A program made the position numbers and the translations under genes. Positions 50,733 through 60,086 of a stretch of DNA of 64,000 bases are shown in pieces; the stretch's first letter is position 1; each line of letters begins with the position of its first letter. Source of the DNA: an uncultured Bacteroidia bacterium (GTDB lineage: Bacteria > Bacteroidota > Bacteroidia > Bacteroidales > F082). The stretch is from positions 1 through 64,000 of the forward strand of contig CACXIM010000012.1 of the NCBI GenBank assembly GCA_902767725.1, read 5' to 3'. The notes below the pieces were generated by a model that did no database searches, was not told where the DNA came from, and was given only the letters and a program-made list of their open reading frames with translations.

Positions 50733-53700
50733 ATGAGAAAGAATATCCTTTTAGCAATTTTCATGGCGGTGGTTTGCCAATGCAATCTATTTGCCGCCAC
50801 CGTGATAGAGAAGCACTGGAATTGTGATCCCTCGCTTTATCCTAATACGATGACCATCGTTGGTGTGGTCGAAATCGATGAGGCGGAGCAGGGCAACACT
50901 TCTTTGGAGGTGGGTGCTTTCTGTGGAACGGAGTGCCGCGGCAGCGAGATGCTGCGTTCCTTTCCCCAAGTGAATCGGTTTTTGGTGTTCCTGACCGTGT
51001 ATGGCGAAGACAATGATGCCATCACCTTCAAACTCTATGACCATGGCACGGGGGAGGAACTGGATGCCTACGTCGAGGGCATGACGTTTACCATTGATGC
51101 CATGCATGGCACGCCCGTAGAGCCTTACGAGTTCAACTTCATCCCGTATTATACCGTTACGGCTGCAGTCAACCCATCGGGAACGGGTTCCGTCTCAGGT
51201 GCTGGCCGTTTTGTGGCACATTCATCTATGTCTCTTACCGCCACGCCCAACACGGGCTATGGCTTCGTCAATTGGACGGAGAATGGGGAAGAGGTGGGTA
51301 CGGATCCTACACTTCAGTTTGAATTGTTGGGCAACCGCTCCTTGGTGGCCAACTTCGAGATGATTATGCACCATGTCGATGTTGGGGTCAATTTTGATGT
51401 GGCAGGTTCGGCAGCGGGTGCAGGCGACTTCCAAGAAGGCAGCACGGTGACCGTTTCAGCGACGCCCAACACAGGATTCCTCTTCGACCGTTGGTCGGAG
51501 AATGGTCAGACGGTGTCGACCAGTGCCTCCTACGCTTTCGCCATTTGGGAGGATCGAGACTTGACCGCCGAGTTCAAACTTGCCATCACGGATACCACGG
51601 CTTCCTCGTGTGCGGAATACGAATGGCATGGTCAAACCTATACATCGAGTGGGACGTATTACGACACCATGACCAGCTATTTAGGTATCGACAGCATCGT
51701 GGCCTTGCATCTGACCATCTATCCGGCTTATGCTTTCAATCTCTATGAAACGGCCTGCGATTCCTATTTATGGAATGATACCTATTACTATGAAAGTGGC
51801 GACTATGAAGATGCCTATCAAACTATCCATGGTTGCGATAGTATCTATACCTTGCATTTGACCATCAATCAGACTCGGCCTTTGGGTAACTTCACGTATA
51901 TGACACCGGCCAACAACTATGTGAACCGTTACACGGATGTGGATTTCTATTGGGATGGCGTGGTGAATGCCGACCGATATGATTTCTATTTCTGGGAAGA
52001 CGGTAACGACAGGCCAACGAATCCTACCATTGCCAACAGCATTTCGGTGACCGCGCACAGGAATGGTCTTGAGCATGGCGTCACCTATCACTGGTGCGTG
52101 GTGGCCAAGAATGATTGTGTGGAGATAGAGAGTGCAGAAAGGACGTTCGTATGCCAACTTACCCCATCTATGACCGTGATTCCACAAAGTAGTCTCGATT
52201 TTGGTGAAGTGGAGGTGGGACAGAACTCCACTAAAAACATTAGTGTGTCGGGCACTGCACTGACAGAGGACATTTCTTACGCTTTCCTCGAAAATACGTA
52301 TGGTGCGGATGCGGAATTCTTCGAGATAACACCTGCCTCCAACTGGAATGCCTTGAAGGGTGGTACCTTGCAGGTGACCTTTACGCCTGTGGCTACCCAG
52401 CTTTATTATAATTCGGCCGTCAGAATTGCTTCGGGTACTTTTGTGGACACGGTCTATCTGGCGGGCAGCATGGCCAATCGTTTCGTCTTTACCACCCATG
52501 TAGAGGCGTCGCGTTCGCAGTTTGTTGCGGGCGACACCATTGTCATTAATGGTCATGTGGAAGATGTGTTGGGCAATGTGGTGCCCAATCTGGATGTCGA
52601 CGTGTATCTGATGGTGATGGGCACGCGTACAACAAAACGGACCGTTTCCGATGAGAATGGTGACTATAGCATCACATACGTGCCGCGCTATTCGGAGTCG
52701 GGTTACTATCAAGTGGGATCATGCGAAAAGAACAAACGTTCAACAGAGGTGCACGACACCTTTGATGTGCCGGGCATGAGTAGGACTTCGAATGATTTTA
52801 TCAGGTGGGATATTTATCAGAATGACACTTTGAATGGTACGATACCCATCCGTAACAGAAGTAGAATTCCATTGGGAGATATTACCATAACTCCTGTTTC
52901 TTTGCCACAAGGGTGTTCGGTGGAATTCGGCAGTCTCAATTTAGGTGCACTTGAAACAGGGGAACTTCATTATACAGTGATTGGCACGGAAGTCACTACT
53001 GGTGGTGATTATCAAGAAGCAGTTTTTCAGTTGACAGCTGCTGATGGTACTTTTTTGAACCTTACATGCCTTTACTATTGCTATAAGCGTCGTGGAACTT
53101 TAGACGTGTATCCGAATAAGATAATTACTTCAATGAAACGTTACGGACAGAAAGTACTCTCGTTCCAAGTAACTAATAATGGAAATGGCGAAACAGGTCC
53201 TATTTCCATTAACCTACCTAATGTGGAATGGATGTCAGTAATGGGTGCTGATTCTTTGCCTTCTCTTGCCGTGGGCGATTCCTTATCATTCTCCTTGATG
53301 CTTGCGCCTGACGAGAATGTAGGATTGGGTCAATACTCCGGCAGTTTTGCTGTCAATTGTGCCAATGGAAACAGTGTATCCGTGCCATATACTATTGAAG
53401 CTACATCTGATTCTACAGGCACGCTAGTTGTGGATGTGACAGATGATTATACTTATAATACCAACAATGGTAATGGGCCTCACCTTGAAGGGGCGTCAGT
53501 AACCGTTGTTAGTTATTATTCTTTGGAAACTATTGCTCAAGGTTTGACGGATGTTGATGGTATTTTTAGAGTGGATTCAATACCAGAAGGGTATTATTAT
53601 CTTACTATTAGAGCTGATAGCCATTATGACTACAATGAAGGCATTATATACATTGAAGGTGGAAGGACCAAACATAAGTCAGTGTATTTACAGTTTAATG

Positions 53701-56700
53701 CTATCACTTACTCTTATAGTGTAACTCCGACGGAAATTGAAGATGAATACGAGATTTCTGCTGTCTCCCATTTTAAAACAAATGTGCCAGTACCTGTGGT
53801 GGTAATTGAAGGCCCTGACGTTTTTGATCCATTAGCCTATGGAGATACTCTCCTTTTTTCTTTAACGATATCTAATCGTGGATTAGTTGATGCATACGAT
53901 ACTCAGTTAACCTTTGATTCAGAAGATTTTGTTATAATTCCATTATTTGATCATGTAGACACTCTTCATCCAAATTCTTTTATTGTCGTTCCATGCATTA
54001 TGACAGGAGTGCAAAATGCAAAAAGTGGTTCTGATGATGTAAATGTTGTATGCAAGACTTTTACTTCTACTACAAAGGCTTGGTATTATTGTAACGCTAA
54101 GAAGGAATGGGTACGTTTCATAAAAGGTCATAAAGTGAGATCCTCGGAGTATTGTGTAGAGATACCTAAACCTAATACTGGAGATGATGATTCAAATACT
54201 GAACCTGACGACGACGACGATGATGATGGGCATCATCATCCACGTCCTAGTCGTCCGCGTCCAGGACATGGTAATGACGATACTAATGGCAATAATGGTA
54301 ATAACAGGCCTACGTATCCTATTGAAACTACTTCCCAAGATTGTACACCTTGTTGGAAAATATTGCCATCATTATTGGTTCATTTAGGAGAAAAGGTTGC
54401 TGATGTTTTAGTACCAGGATTGCAATATGTACCAATCTCAGATATATTTGATTGTTATTTATATGAGGGTGATATTATGGATGTTGTGAAAACCATTGTT
54501 AAAACTACAAATCCTGCCATAGCATATCTTTTACGAAATCGCTTGACATTAAGTAGTTCTCTTTTGAATTGCTTTGATGATGTTGCAAAATCATGGGCAA
54601 CAAGTCAAGCGATGGCAGCTGCTCCTCCGATACAGGCTGCCTATGATTTAACCACAGAAACATTGGGTATTGCAGAAAGAATATCTCAATGTATCACTCA
54701 TGATAAGTCTCTAAGAGACAACCCAGAACTTGACGTTTCTATCGATCAGTATAATTATTGCTCAAATTTCAGTCAGGCATGCTTGAGTGAAATCACAAAC
54801 TTGTTCCAAGAGGAAGAATGGATGGAAGAAGAGCATGTTGCTGATTTTTTGACGAATTTCATTTCTGCTATGGACACGGTTGATTATATGGTTTCAGAAC
54901 AGGCTGCATCACAATTGAAAAATGCATGTGATTTTACCAAGGTAAATGACTCTATTGTTCAACGCTTTGTTGATCGTTGGAATAGGAGCGTTCAATATTG
55001 GGAAGAAGGATACTATACTCTTAATGACCTTCCAGAAGGGTATGACAATAGTTTCATACAGTTGGATACTTTAATGTTTGAACCAATCCAAGAGGCAATG
55101 GAAGCGGCTCAAGCTTATGGATTCGATGATGTCAGCGAGATGTTCAGTTCTTCGATCAGTTCTTTGTATAACAACACTTATGAGCACACGAATGACGTTT
55201 GTGCAAAAGTCAGTATCCAATTCAAACAGACCATGACGATGACACGAGAGGCTTTTGAGGGTACACTTAAGATTACAAATGGTCACTTGACCGATCCAAT
55301 GCAGAGCATAGATGTCAACTTGACTATCAAAGACGCTTATGGTCAGGACAAAACCAATCTGTTCCAGATTAATGTGGTCTCAATGGATAAAATATCTGGA
55401 GTAGATGGCTCTGGTACACTTGCTGCGCAGACCGAAGGTACTGTACAGTTCCTAATGATTCCAACCATCGAAGCAGCCCCCGATTCATCTATTATTTATT
55501 CGTTTGGTGGTTCTTTCACCTTCCTAGATCCTTTCTCAGATGAAGAGATGACTTACCAACTTTATCCTATTGACCTAACGGTTAATCCAAGTCCCAACCT
55601 CTATATTGATTACTTCGTGCAACGCAACATCATCAGTGACGATCCGATGACCGAAGACACCATCGAGCCTATGGAAGAAGCCGAAATCGCCATGATGATA
55701 CGTAACCTGGGCGCGGGCGATGCCAAAAACGTGTTTCTGGAAAGCTCGCAACCTACCATTATCGAGAACAAAAACAACTTACTCATTTTGTTTGACATGA
55801 CTGGTGCTGCCATGAACGGAGAACGCCGTCCCTTAGAATTGACGGACGTCCCATTCGGCACCATTGCTGGTCATACCAACGGCATCGCCGAATGGTACTT
55901 CACCAGCTCGCTCATCGGACGCATAGTGAGTTCGACGGCTAGGGTAATCCATAACAACAGCTTTGGCAACCCGAAGTTAAGCTTAGTTAGCTCGGTGAAC
56001 ACTCATGAGCTCATCAAGGCTGTTACAGCATACGGCTCTTTGGATGATGGCATCAACGACTTCCTCGTCAACGAGATTGCCGACTTCGGGCATACGCCTG
56101 ACAAGTTGTATTTCTCCAATGGCGACACGACCAATGTGGTTAAGGCAGACCATTTGGTGGCTTTGGATAGCGTGACACACCAGAACAATACCGTTACTAT
56201 TGAGTTGTATCCTTCTGCTGCAGGATGGAACTACGATACCGTGGCTGACCCAGGACATGGCCTTTACGAACTGCTTAGTTGCACAAGAAGCGACGGTCAG
56301 GAAATACCGCTCAACAATGTCTGGATTACGCATATCACCATCCCACACGATGATGTCCCTATCCACGAAAACATCCTCCATATTGTCGACACCTTGACGA
56401 CCGAGGATATGGTCACCTATACGTTGGTGTATGACGTTGTCCTCATCGATACCTACGAGATTACAGCCACGGCCAATTCCGATGAGTGGGGTACTGTGAC
56501 AGGTGGCGACACTTACGAAGAGGGCTCTACCTGCACCTTGACGGCCACACCTGCCGAAGGCTATGCCTTTGTCAATTGGACCAAGGATGGCGAAGTGGTG
56601 TCGACCGAAAGCACCTACAGCTTCACCGTTACCGAAGCAGGCGATTATGTCGGCAATTTTGGAATTGTCATGGATCATACGATCGCCCTCGAGCAAGGCT

Positions 56701-57800
56701 GGAACTGGTGGAGCTCTTACATCGACCTTGAAGGAACCGGATTGACCCAGTTGGAGAACGGCTTGGGAGAACACGGTGTCTACATCAAGTCGCAGAACAA
56801 CGGCTTTGTCGGAAATGGTGGAAGCGATTGGTACGGAACGCTTTCTAGCCTCCACAATCAGAACATGTACATGATTCAAACCAATGCGCCCGTGCAGTTC
56901 ACCATGAGCGGCGTGTGCGTCAACGCCTCACAAATCGAAATGAATACAGCGTCGGGATGGAACTGGATAGGCTATCCCTTGACCACGGCACAATCGGTAG
57001 ACGATGCCCTGTCGCAATTCGATGCCAGCAACGGCGATTTGCTGAAGACGTTGAACAAGATGTGCGTCTACGATGGAGATGGTTGGTATGGTACCTTGGG
57101 CAACATGAGTCCTGGTCAAGGCTATATGTTAAACAGCGAGCTGTCTCACAGCTTCTATTATGCGTCAAGCCGTGGCCTGCTGAAGGAAGAGCCTAATTGG
57201 CTTTACCATTGGAACTCGAAGGCACGCAACTATGAAAATAACATGAGTTTCATCGCTGCCATAGCTCTGAACGGCAAAGAGCTGCGTTCTGAGGCTTATG
57301 AGGTGGCTGCCTTCTGCAACGGCACCAGCTTGGGCAGCACGCGACTGCTCTACAACGACCGCCGCGACCGTTATTATGCCTTGTTGCCTGTTCCTGGCGA
57401 AGAAGGCATGAAACTGAGTTTCAAGCTTTATGATGCTGATTTGAGCTACGAGTATCCTGATCAAGCTTTGGAAACTTACAGCTTTGTCATCAACGGCGTC
57501 AACGGTAGCCTCGACGAGCCTGTAGTTCTGCACTTCGGTTCGGAGCGTCCAGAGGAAGCTGCGGCATTGCTGCTCTATCCCAATCCCGTCAAAAAAGACG
57601 GCATAGTGAGGTTGGCCTTACCTGTGACATCAAATGTCGTTAGGGTGGAGATCTACAACATGTTGGATGTGCTGGTGGCCACAAAAGACATTATGGGCAA
57701 CAGCTTCAATGTGGGCAACACCCTGCCGTCGGGCACATATATTTTGCGTGTGTATGACGGTAAAGAAAAAACGTATTATGGAAAACTGATTATAGAATAA
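50733..57800 (+). CDS. Large T9SS surface protein, multidomain
   Basis: 2355 residues, 14 nt after the giant gene. Signal peptide; GTECRGS module (about 25-135); two InlB-type repeats (138-285); two CDSYLWN-type repeats (286-380, ending GCDSIYTLHLTI); an Fn3-like domain (383-475); a choice-of-anchor-D-like domain (476-585); Ig-type and carboxypeptidase-like domains to about 1145; an Asp/His-rich linker (1149-1195); a helical region (about 1200-1480) with no family I recognise; further beta domains; one InlB repeat (1906-1976); the Trp-rich module (from GWNWWSSYIDL); a second, degenerate CRGS module; and a T9SS sorting domain (LLLYPNPVKKDG). The middle (about 52.8-55.6 kb) is visibly more AT-rich than both ends. 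Role: surface protein, ligand unknown. Confidence 0.82.
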   Translation: MRKNILLAIFMAVVCQCNLFAATVIEKHWNCDPSLYPNTMTIVGVVEIDEAEQGNTSLEVGAFCGTECRGSEMLRSFPQVNRFLVFLTVYGEDNDAITFKLYDHGTGEELDAYVEGMTFTIDAMHGTPVEPYEFNFIPYYTVTAAVNPSGTGSVSGAGRFVAHSSMSLTATPNTGYGFVNWTENGEEVGTDPTLQFELLGNRSLVANFEMIMHHVDVGVNFDVAGSAAGAGDFQEGSTVTVSATPNTGFLFDRWSENGQTVSTSASYAFAIWEDRDLTAEFKLAITDTTASSCAEYEWHGQTYTSSGTYYDTMTSYLGIDSIVALHLTIYPAYAFNLYETACDSYLWNDTYYYESGDYEDAYQTIHGCDSIYTLHLTINQTRPLGNFTYMTPANNYVNRYTDVDFYWDGVVNADRYDFYFWEDGNDRPTNPTIANSISVTAHRNGLEHGVTYHWCVVAKNDCVEIESAERTFVCQLTPSMTVIPQSSLDFGEVEVGQNSTKNISVSGTALTEDISYAFLENTYGADAEFFEITPASNWNALKGGTLQVTFTPVATQLYYNSAVRIASGTFVDTVYLAGSMANRFVFTTHVEASRSQFVAGDTIVINGHVEDVLGNVVPNLDVDVYLMVMGTRTTKRTVSDENGDYSITYVPRYSESGYYQVGSCEKNKRSTEVHDTFDVPGMSRTSNDFIRWDIYQNDTLNGTIPIRNRSRIPLGDITITPVSLPQGCSVEFGSLNLGALETGELHYTVIGTEVTTGGDYQEAVFQLTAADGTFLNLTCLYYCYKRRGTLDVYPNKIITSMKRYGQKVLSFQVTNNGNGETGPISINLPNVEWMSVMGADSLPSLAVGDSLSFSLMLAPDENVGLGQYSGSFAVNCANGNSVSVPYTIEATSDSTGTLVVDVTDDYTYNTNNGNGPHLEGASVTVVSYYSLETIAQGLTDVDGIFRVDSIPEGYYYLTIRADSHYDYNEGIIYIEGGRTKHKSVYLQFNAITYSYSVTPTEIEDEYEISAVSHFKTNVPVPVVVIEGPDVFDPLAYGDTLLFSLTISNRGLVDAYDTQLTFDSEDFVIIPLFDHVDTLHPNSFIVVPCIMTGVQNAKSGSDDVNVVCKTFTSTTKAWYYCNAKKEWVRFIKGHKVRSSEYCVEIPKPNTGDDDSNTEPDDDDDDDGHHHPRPSRPRPGHGNDDTNGNNGNNRPTYPIETTSQDCTPCWKILPSLLVHLGEKVADVLVPGLQYVPISDIFDCYLYEGDIMDVVKTIVKTTNPAIAYLLRNRLTLSSSLLNCFDDVAKSWATSQAMAAAPPIQAAYDLTTETLGIAERISQCITHDKSLRDNPELDVSIDQYNYCSNFSQACLSEITNLFQEEEWMEEEHVADFLTNFISAMDTVDYMVSEQAASQLKNACDFTKVNDSIVQRFVDRWNRSVQYWEEGYYTLNDLPEGYDNSFIQLDTLMFEPIQEAMEAAQAYGFDDVSEMFSSSISSLYNNTYEHTNDVCAKVSIQFKQTMTMTREAFEGTLKITNGHLTDPMQSIDVNLTIKDAYGQDKTNLFQINVVSMDKISGVDGSGTLAAQTEGTVQFLMIPTIEAAPDSSIIYSFGGSFTFLDPFSDEEMTYQLYPIDLTVNPSPNLYIDYFVQRNIISDDPMTEDTIEPMEEAEIAMMIRNLGAGDAKNVFLESSQPTIIENKNNLLILFDMTGAAMNGERRPLELTDVPFGTIAGHTNGIAEWYFTSSLIGRIVSSTARVIHNNSFGNPKLSLVSSVNTHELIKAVTAYGSLDDGINDFLVNEIADFGHTPDKLYFSNGDTTNVVKADHLVALDSVTHQNNTVTIELYPSAAGWNYDTVADPGHGLYELLSCTRSDGQEIPLNNVWITHITIPHDDVPIHENILHIVDTLTTEDMVTYTLVYDVVLIDTYEITATANSDEWGTVTGGDTYEEGSTCTLTATPAEGYAFVNWTKDGEVVSTESTYSFTVTEAGDYVGNFGIVMDHTIALEQGWNWWSSYIDLEGTGLTQLENGLGEHGVYIKSQNNGFVGNGGSDWYGTLSSLHNQNMYMIQTNAPVQFTMSGVCVNASQIEMNTASGWNWIGYPLTTAQSVDDALSQFDASNGDLLKTLNKMCVYDGDGWYGTLGNMSPGQGYMLNSELSHSFYYASSRGLLKEEPNWLYHWNSKARNYENNMSFIAAIALNGKELRSEAYEVAAFCNGTSLGSTRLLYNDRRDRYYALLPVPGEEGMKLSFKLYDADLSYEYPDQALETYSFVINGVNGSLDEPVVLHFGSERPEEAAALLLYPNPVKKDGIVRLALPVTSNVVRVEIYNMLDVLVATKDIMGNSFNVGNTLPSGTYILRVYDGKEKTYYGKLIIE

Positions 57801-57815
57801 TAACACCAGAATAAA

Positions 57816-59642
57816 ATGAAAAAAAGAAACATTAAACTATTATTGCTTTTGCCGCTGCTGGCGCTATTCCATAACGCCATGGCAGATGGTGAGCACTGGA
57901 CTTGGAATCAGCATCAGTATTCGAACAATTCCATCTTTATTGCTGTCATTACTATTGACGGCACGGAACAACGTAGTGACCAACTTGAGATAGGTGCCTT
58001 CGTTGACGAGACTTGTCGTGGTAGCATCATTTGCAAGTATGAACCGAAAAAAGATCGCTATTACGCTTATTTGGTTGTCAACGGAGTCAGTGGTATGGAA
58101 ATGCATTTCCGTTTATGGGATCACACTACGGATAGCGAACTGGACGTGACTTGTGGCATTACCTATACTTTTGAAGCAGACGAATCCTTCGGTCTGCCTA
58201 ACTCCCCGTATGTGTTTCCTTTTACTACCAATCCAACAGAAGTCATCTTTAATGGTACCGTGAATGAATTATGGTCGGTAGCAGGCAACTGGGAAGGCAA
58301 TGCTCTGCCAACAGAAGGTGACTTAGCCATCATCAACGCCCCTTGTCAACTCGATCAGGATGCAGAGGTGCTGCAACTGGTGGTGAACGACGCAAAGTCG
58401 CTGACGATCACGGAAGGCCACACCCTTACGGCAGGCAGCATTACTAGCGATGCCGCCACCAAACTGGTCGTCGCCGACGGTGGACAACTGGTGTGCGACA
58501 ATAGGGAAGGCGTGTTTGCAACGGTAAAGAAATATGTTTCAGGCTACGGAACAGGTAACGACAAATGGTGCTTTATCGCATCACCTCTGGTGGGAGGCAC
58601 GGAACATACGTCCATTGGCAACCTGGTGAACGAAGAAGGCTATGACCTCTATGCTTTCGACCAGACCGAGGAACTGGAATGGCGTAACTTCAAGATCAAT
58701 GACTTGACGCTGAATCCCGGCGAAGGTTACCTTTATGCCAATACTTCCAACGTAACGCTTGAGTTTGCGGGCGAACTCAACAGCACGGTAGATAAAGTCA
58801 ACTTGGGTTATGGCTCTGGATATACCCAGTCTGGTTGGAACCTTATCGGTAATCCATTCACACGCAACGCCTACGCCGATAGGAGCTATTATGTGTTGGA
58901 TGAGACAGGCTCGGCTGTCAATCCCGTCGCCGCTTCCGAGGCTGAGGTGATTGCACCTTGCACGGGCATCATGGTGAAGGCGACAAGTGATGAAGAAACA
59001 GTCAGTTTTAGTCCAAATGCACCGAGGAATAACAAAGGCATCCTGAAAATGATGGTGTCGTCATTCACCCGTGGGACATCATCGGATTGTGCCATCGTCA
59101 GCTTCAATCCCAATGACGCCTTGGCGAAGTATGTGTTCCATAGCGGAGGTCCCCAACTCACTATTTCACAAGAAGGGAATGAATTTGCCATAGTTTCTGC
59201 TGAGAGAGAAGGTGAACTCCCAGTCAATTTCAAGGCTGGCGAAAACGGCAGCTATACCATTAGTGTAAATGTTTCACATGTAAGCATGGACTATCTGCAT
59301 TTGATTGACAACCTTACGGGAGACGATGTGGATCTATTGGAGACGCCGAGCTATTCCTTCAATGCACGTGCCACCGATTATGCTTCTCGTTTCAAGATTG
59401 TATTCGTTTGCGGGGATGACTCTTCGGCAGACTCAGAGACCTTTGCCTATTTTAATGGTACAGAATGGGTTATCAATTATGAGGGAGAAGCCGTACTTCA
59501 GATGTTAGATGCAAAAGGGCGCATCGTCTTTAGCATAGAAGCTTCAAATCATGTTTCTACGGCAGGAATGGCACCTGGCGTATACATGTTCCGTCTCGTG
59601 AATGGTAATGACGTGAAGACGCAGAAGGTCGTGGTGAGATAA
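57816..59642 (+). CDS. T9SS surface protein with N-terminal CRGS module
   Basis: 608 residues. Signal peptide; the ~100-residue module (about 25-140, HWTWNQHQYSNNSIFIAVIT, IGAFVDETCRGS, FRLWDHTTDSELDV); a right-handed-helix-like segment (145-225, WSVAGNWEGNALPTEGDLAI); a domain with GWNLIGNPFTRNAY near 350; and a C-terminal T9SS-type domain (about 535-608, ending VYMFRLVNGNDVKTQKVVVR) that lacks the usual YPNP opening. It follows the 2355-residue gene by 15 nt and is therefore in the same operon. Probably a surface partner of the two large proteins; no named family. Confidence 0.78.
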   Translation: MKKRNIKLLLLLPLLALFHNAMADGEHWTWNQHQYSNNSIFIAVITIDGTEQRSDQLEIGAFVDETCRGSIICKYEPKKDRYYAYLVVNGVSGMEMHFRLWDHTTDSELDVTCGITYTFEADESFGLPNSPYVFPFTTNPTEVIFNGTVNELWSVAGNWEGNALPTEGDLAIINAPCQLDQDAEVLQLVVNDAKSLTITEGHTLTAGSITSDAATKLVVADGGQLVCDNREGVFATVKKYVSGYGTGNDKWCFIASPLVGGTEHTSIGNLVNEEGYDLYAFDQTEELEWRNFKINDLTLNPGEGYLYANTSNVTLEFAGELNSTVDKVNLGYGSGYTQSGWNLIGNPFTRNAYADRSYYVLDETGSAVNPVAASEAEVIAPCTGIMVKATSDEETVSFSPNAPRNNKGILKMMVSSFTRGTSSDCAIVSFNPNDALAKYVFHSGGPQLTISQEGNEFAIVSAEREGELPVNFKAGENGSYTISVNVSHVSMDYLHLIDNLTGDDVDLLETPSYSFNARATDYASRFKIVFVCGDDSSADSETFAYFNGTEWVINYEGEAVLQMLDAKGRIVFSIEASNHVSTAGMAPGVYMFRLVNGNDVKTQKVVVR

Positions 59643-59644
59643 AT

Positions 59645-59780
59645 GAGATTCCCCTAAGGGGGAATGGAGTGCTCGTGTATCTAAATACGCAGCGGCATAA
59701 GGATTCAGAAGCCAAAGGTTACCTAAAGCCGCCGCAGATGAAAAAAAGACAGCACTCCATTCCCGCGAAGCGGGAAACTC
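59645..59780. repeat. MITE/REP-doublet-like element inside the surface operon
   Basis: A 136-bp unit. The ends GAGATTCCCC...GGAATGGAGTGCT and AGCACTCCATTCC...GGGAAACTC form about 30-bp imperfect inverted arms, including a perfect 13-bp core. Each arm contains its own hairpin (TTCCCCTAAGGGGGAA, TTCCCGCGAAGCGGGAA). No coding capacity. Confidence 0.7.
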
Positions 59781-59831
59781 CTAAACGAAAGAAAGATAAA
59801 TTGGAAATAAACAACATAAACACAATAAACA

Positions 59832-60086
59832 ATGAAAAAACTAGCAATAATAATAGCATTATTATTTGGTATGAATATTCTCGCTTCAGCCCAGGGTGGC
59901 TTGTTTAAGCGCGGTGCTGAACCTGAAGGACAAATATACGGTCCTCGCAATGGTATGCCTTTGTTGCCAACCATGCACAACCAAGGTGAAAACCAAGACG
60001 CAGATGCGCCACTCGGAGGCGGCGTTTTGGTTTTGGTAGGACTTGGTGCAGGCTATGCGATCATAAGAAGGAAGAAAAGCGAATGA
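59832..60086 (+). CDS. Small exported protein with C-terminal membrane-sorting tail (PID-CTERM-like)
   Basis: 84 residues: a signal peptide (to about residue 20), a short Gly/Pro/Asn-rich middle with two QG and GPRNGM segments, then DAPLGGG, a hydrophobic helix (VLVLVGLGAGYAII) and the basic end RRKKSE. The tail has the tripartite form of protein-sorting signals and closely resembles the PID-CTERM signal of Bacteroidetes (DxPIxGG plus helix plus basic end). If so, it is processed at the envelope by a dedicated protease. It overlaps the next gene by 4 nt (ATGA), so the two are translationally coupled. Confidence 0.65.
   Translation: MKKLAIIIALLFGMNILASAQGGLFKRGAEPEGQIYGPRNGMPLLPTMHNQGENQDADAPLGGGVLVLVGLGAGYAIIRRKKSE

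Noticed and set aside
55983..56879. A 298-codon minus-strand frame opposite the 2355-residue gene
   Set aside because: A shadow of a region coding for conserved InlB and Trp-rich modules.
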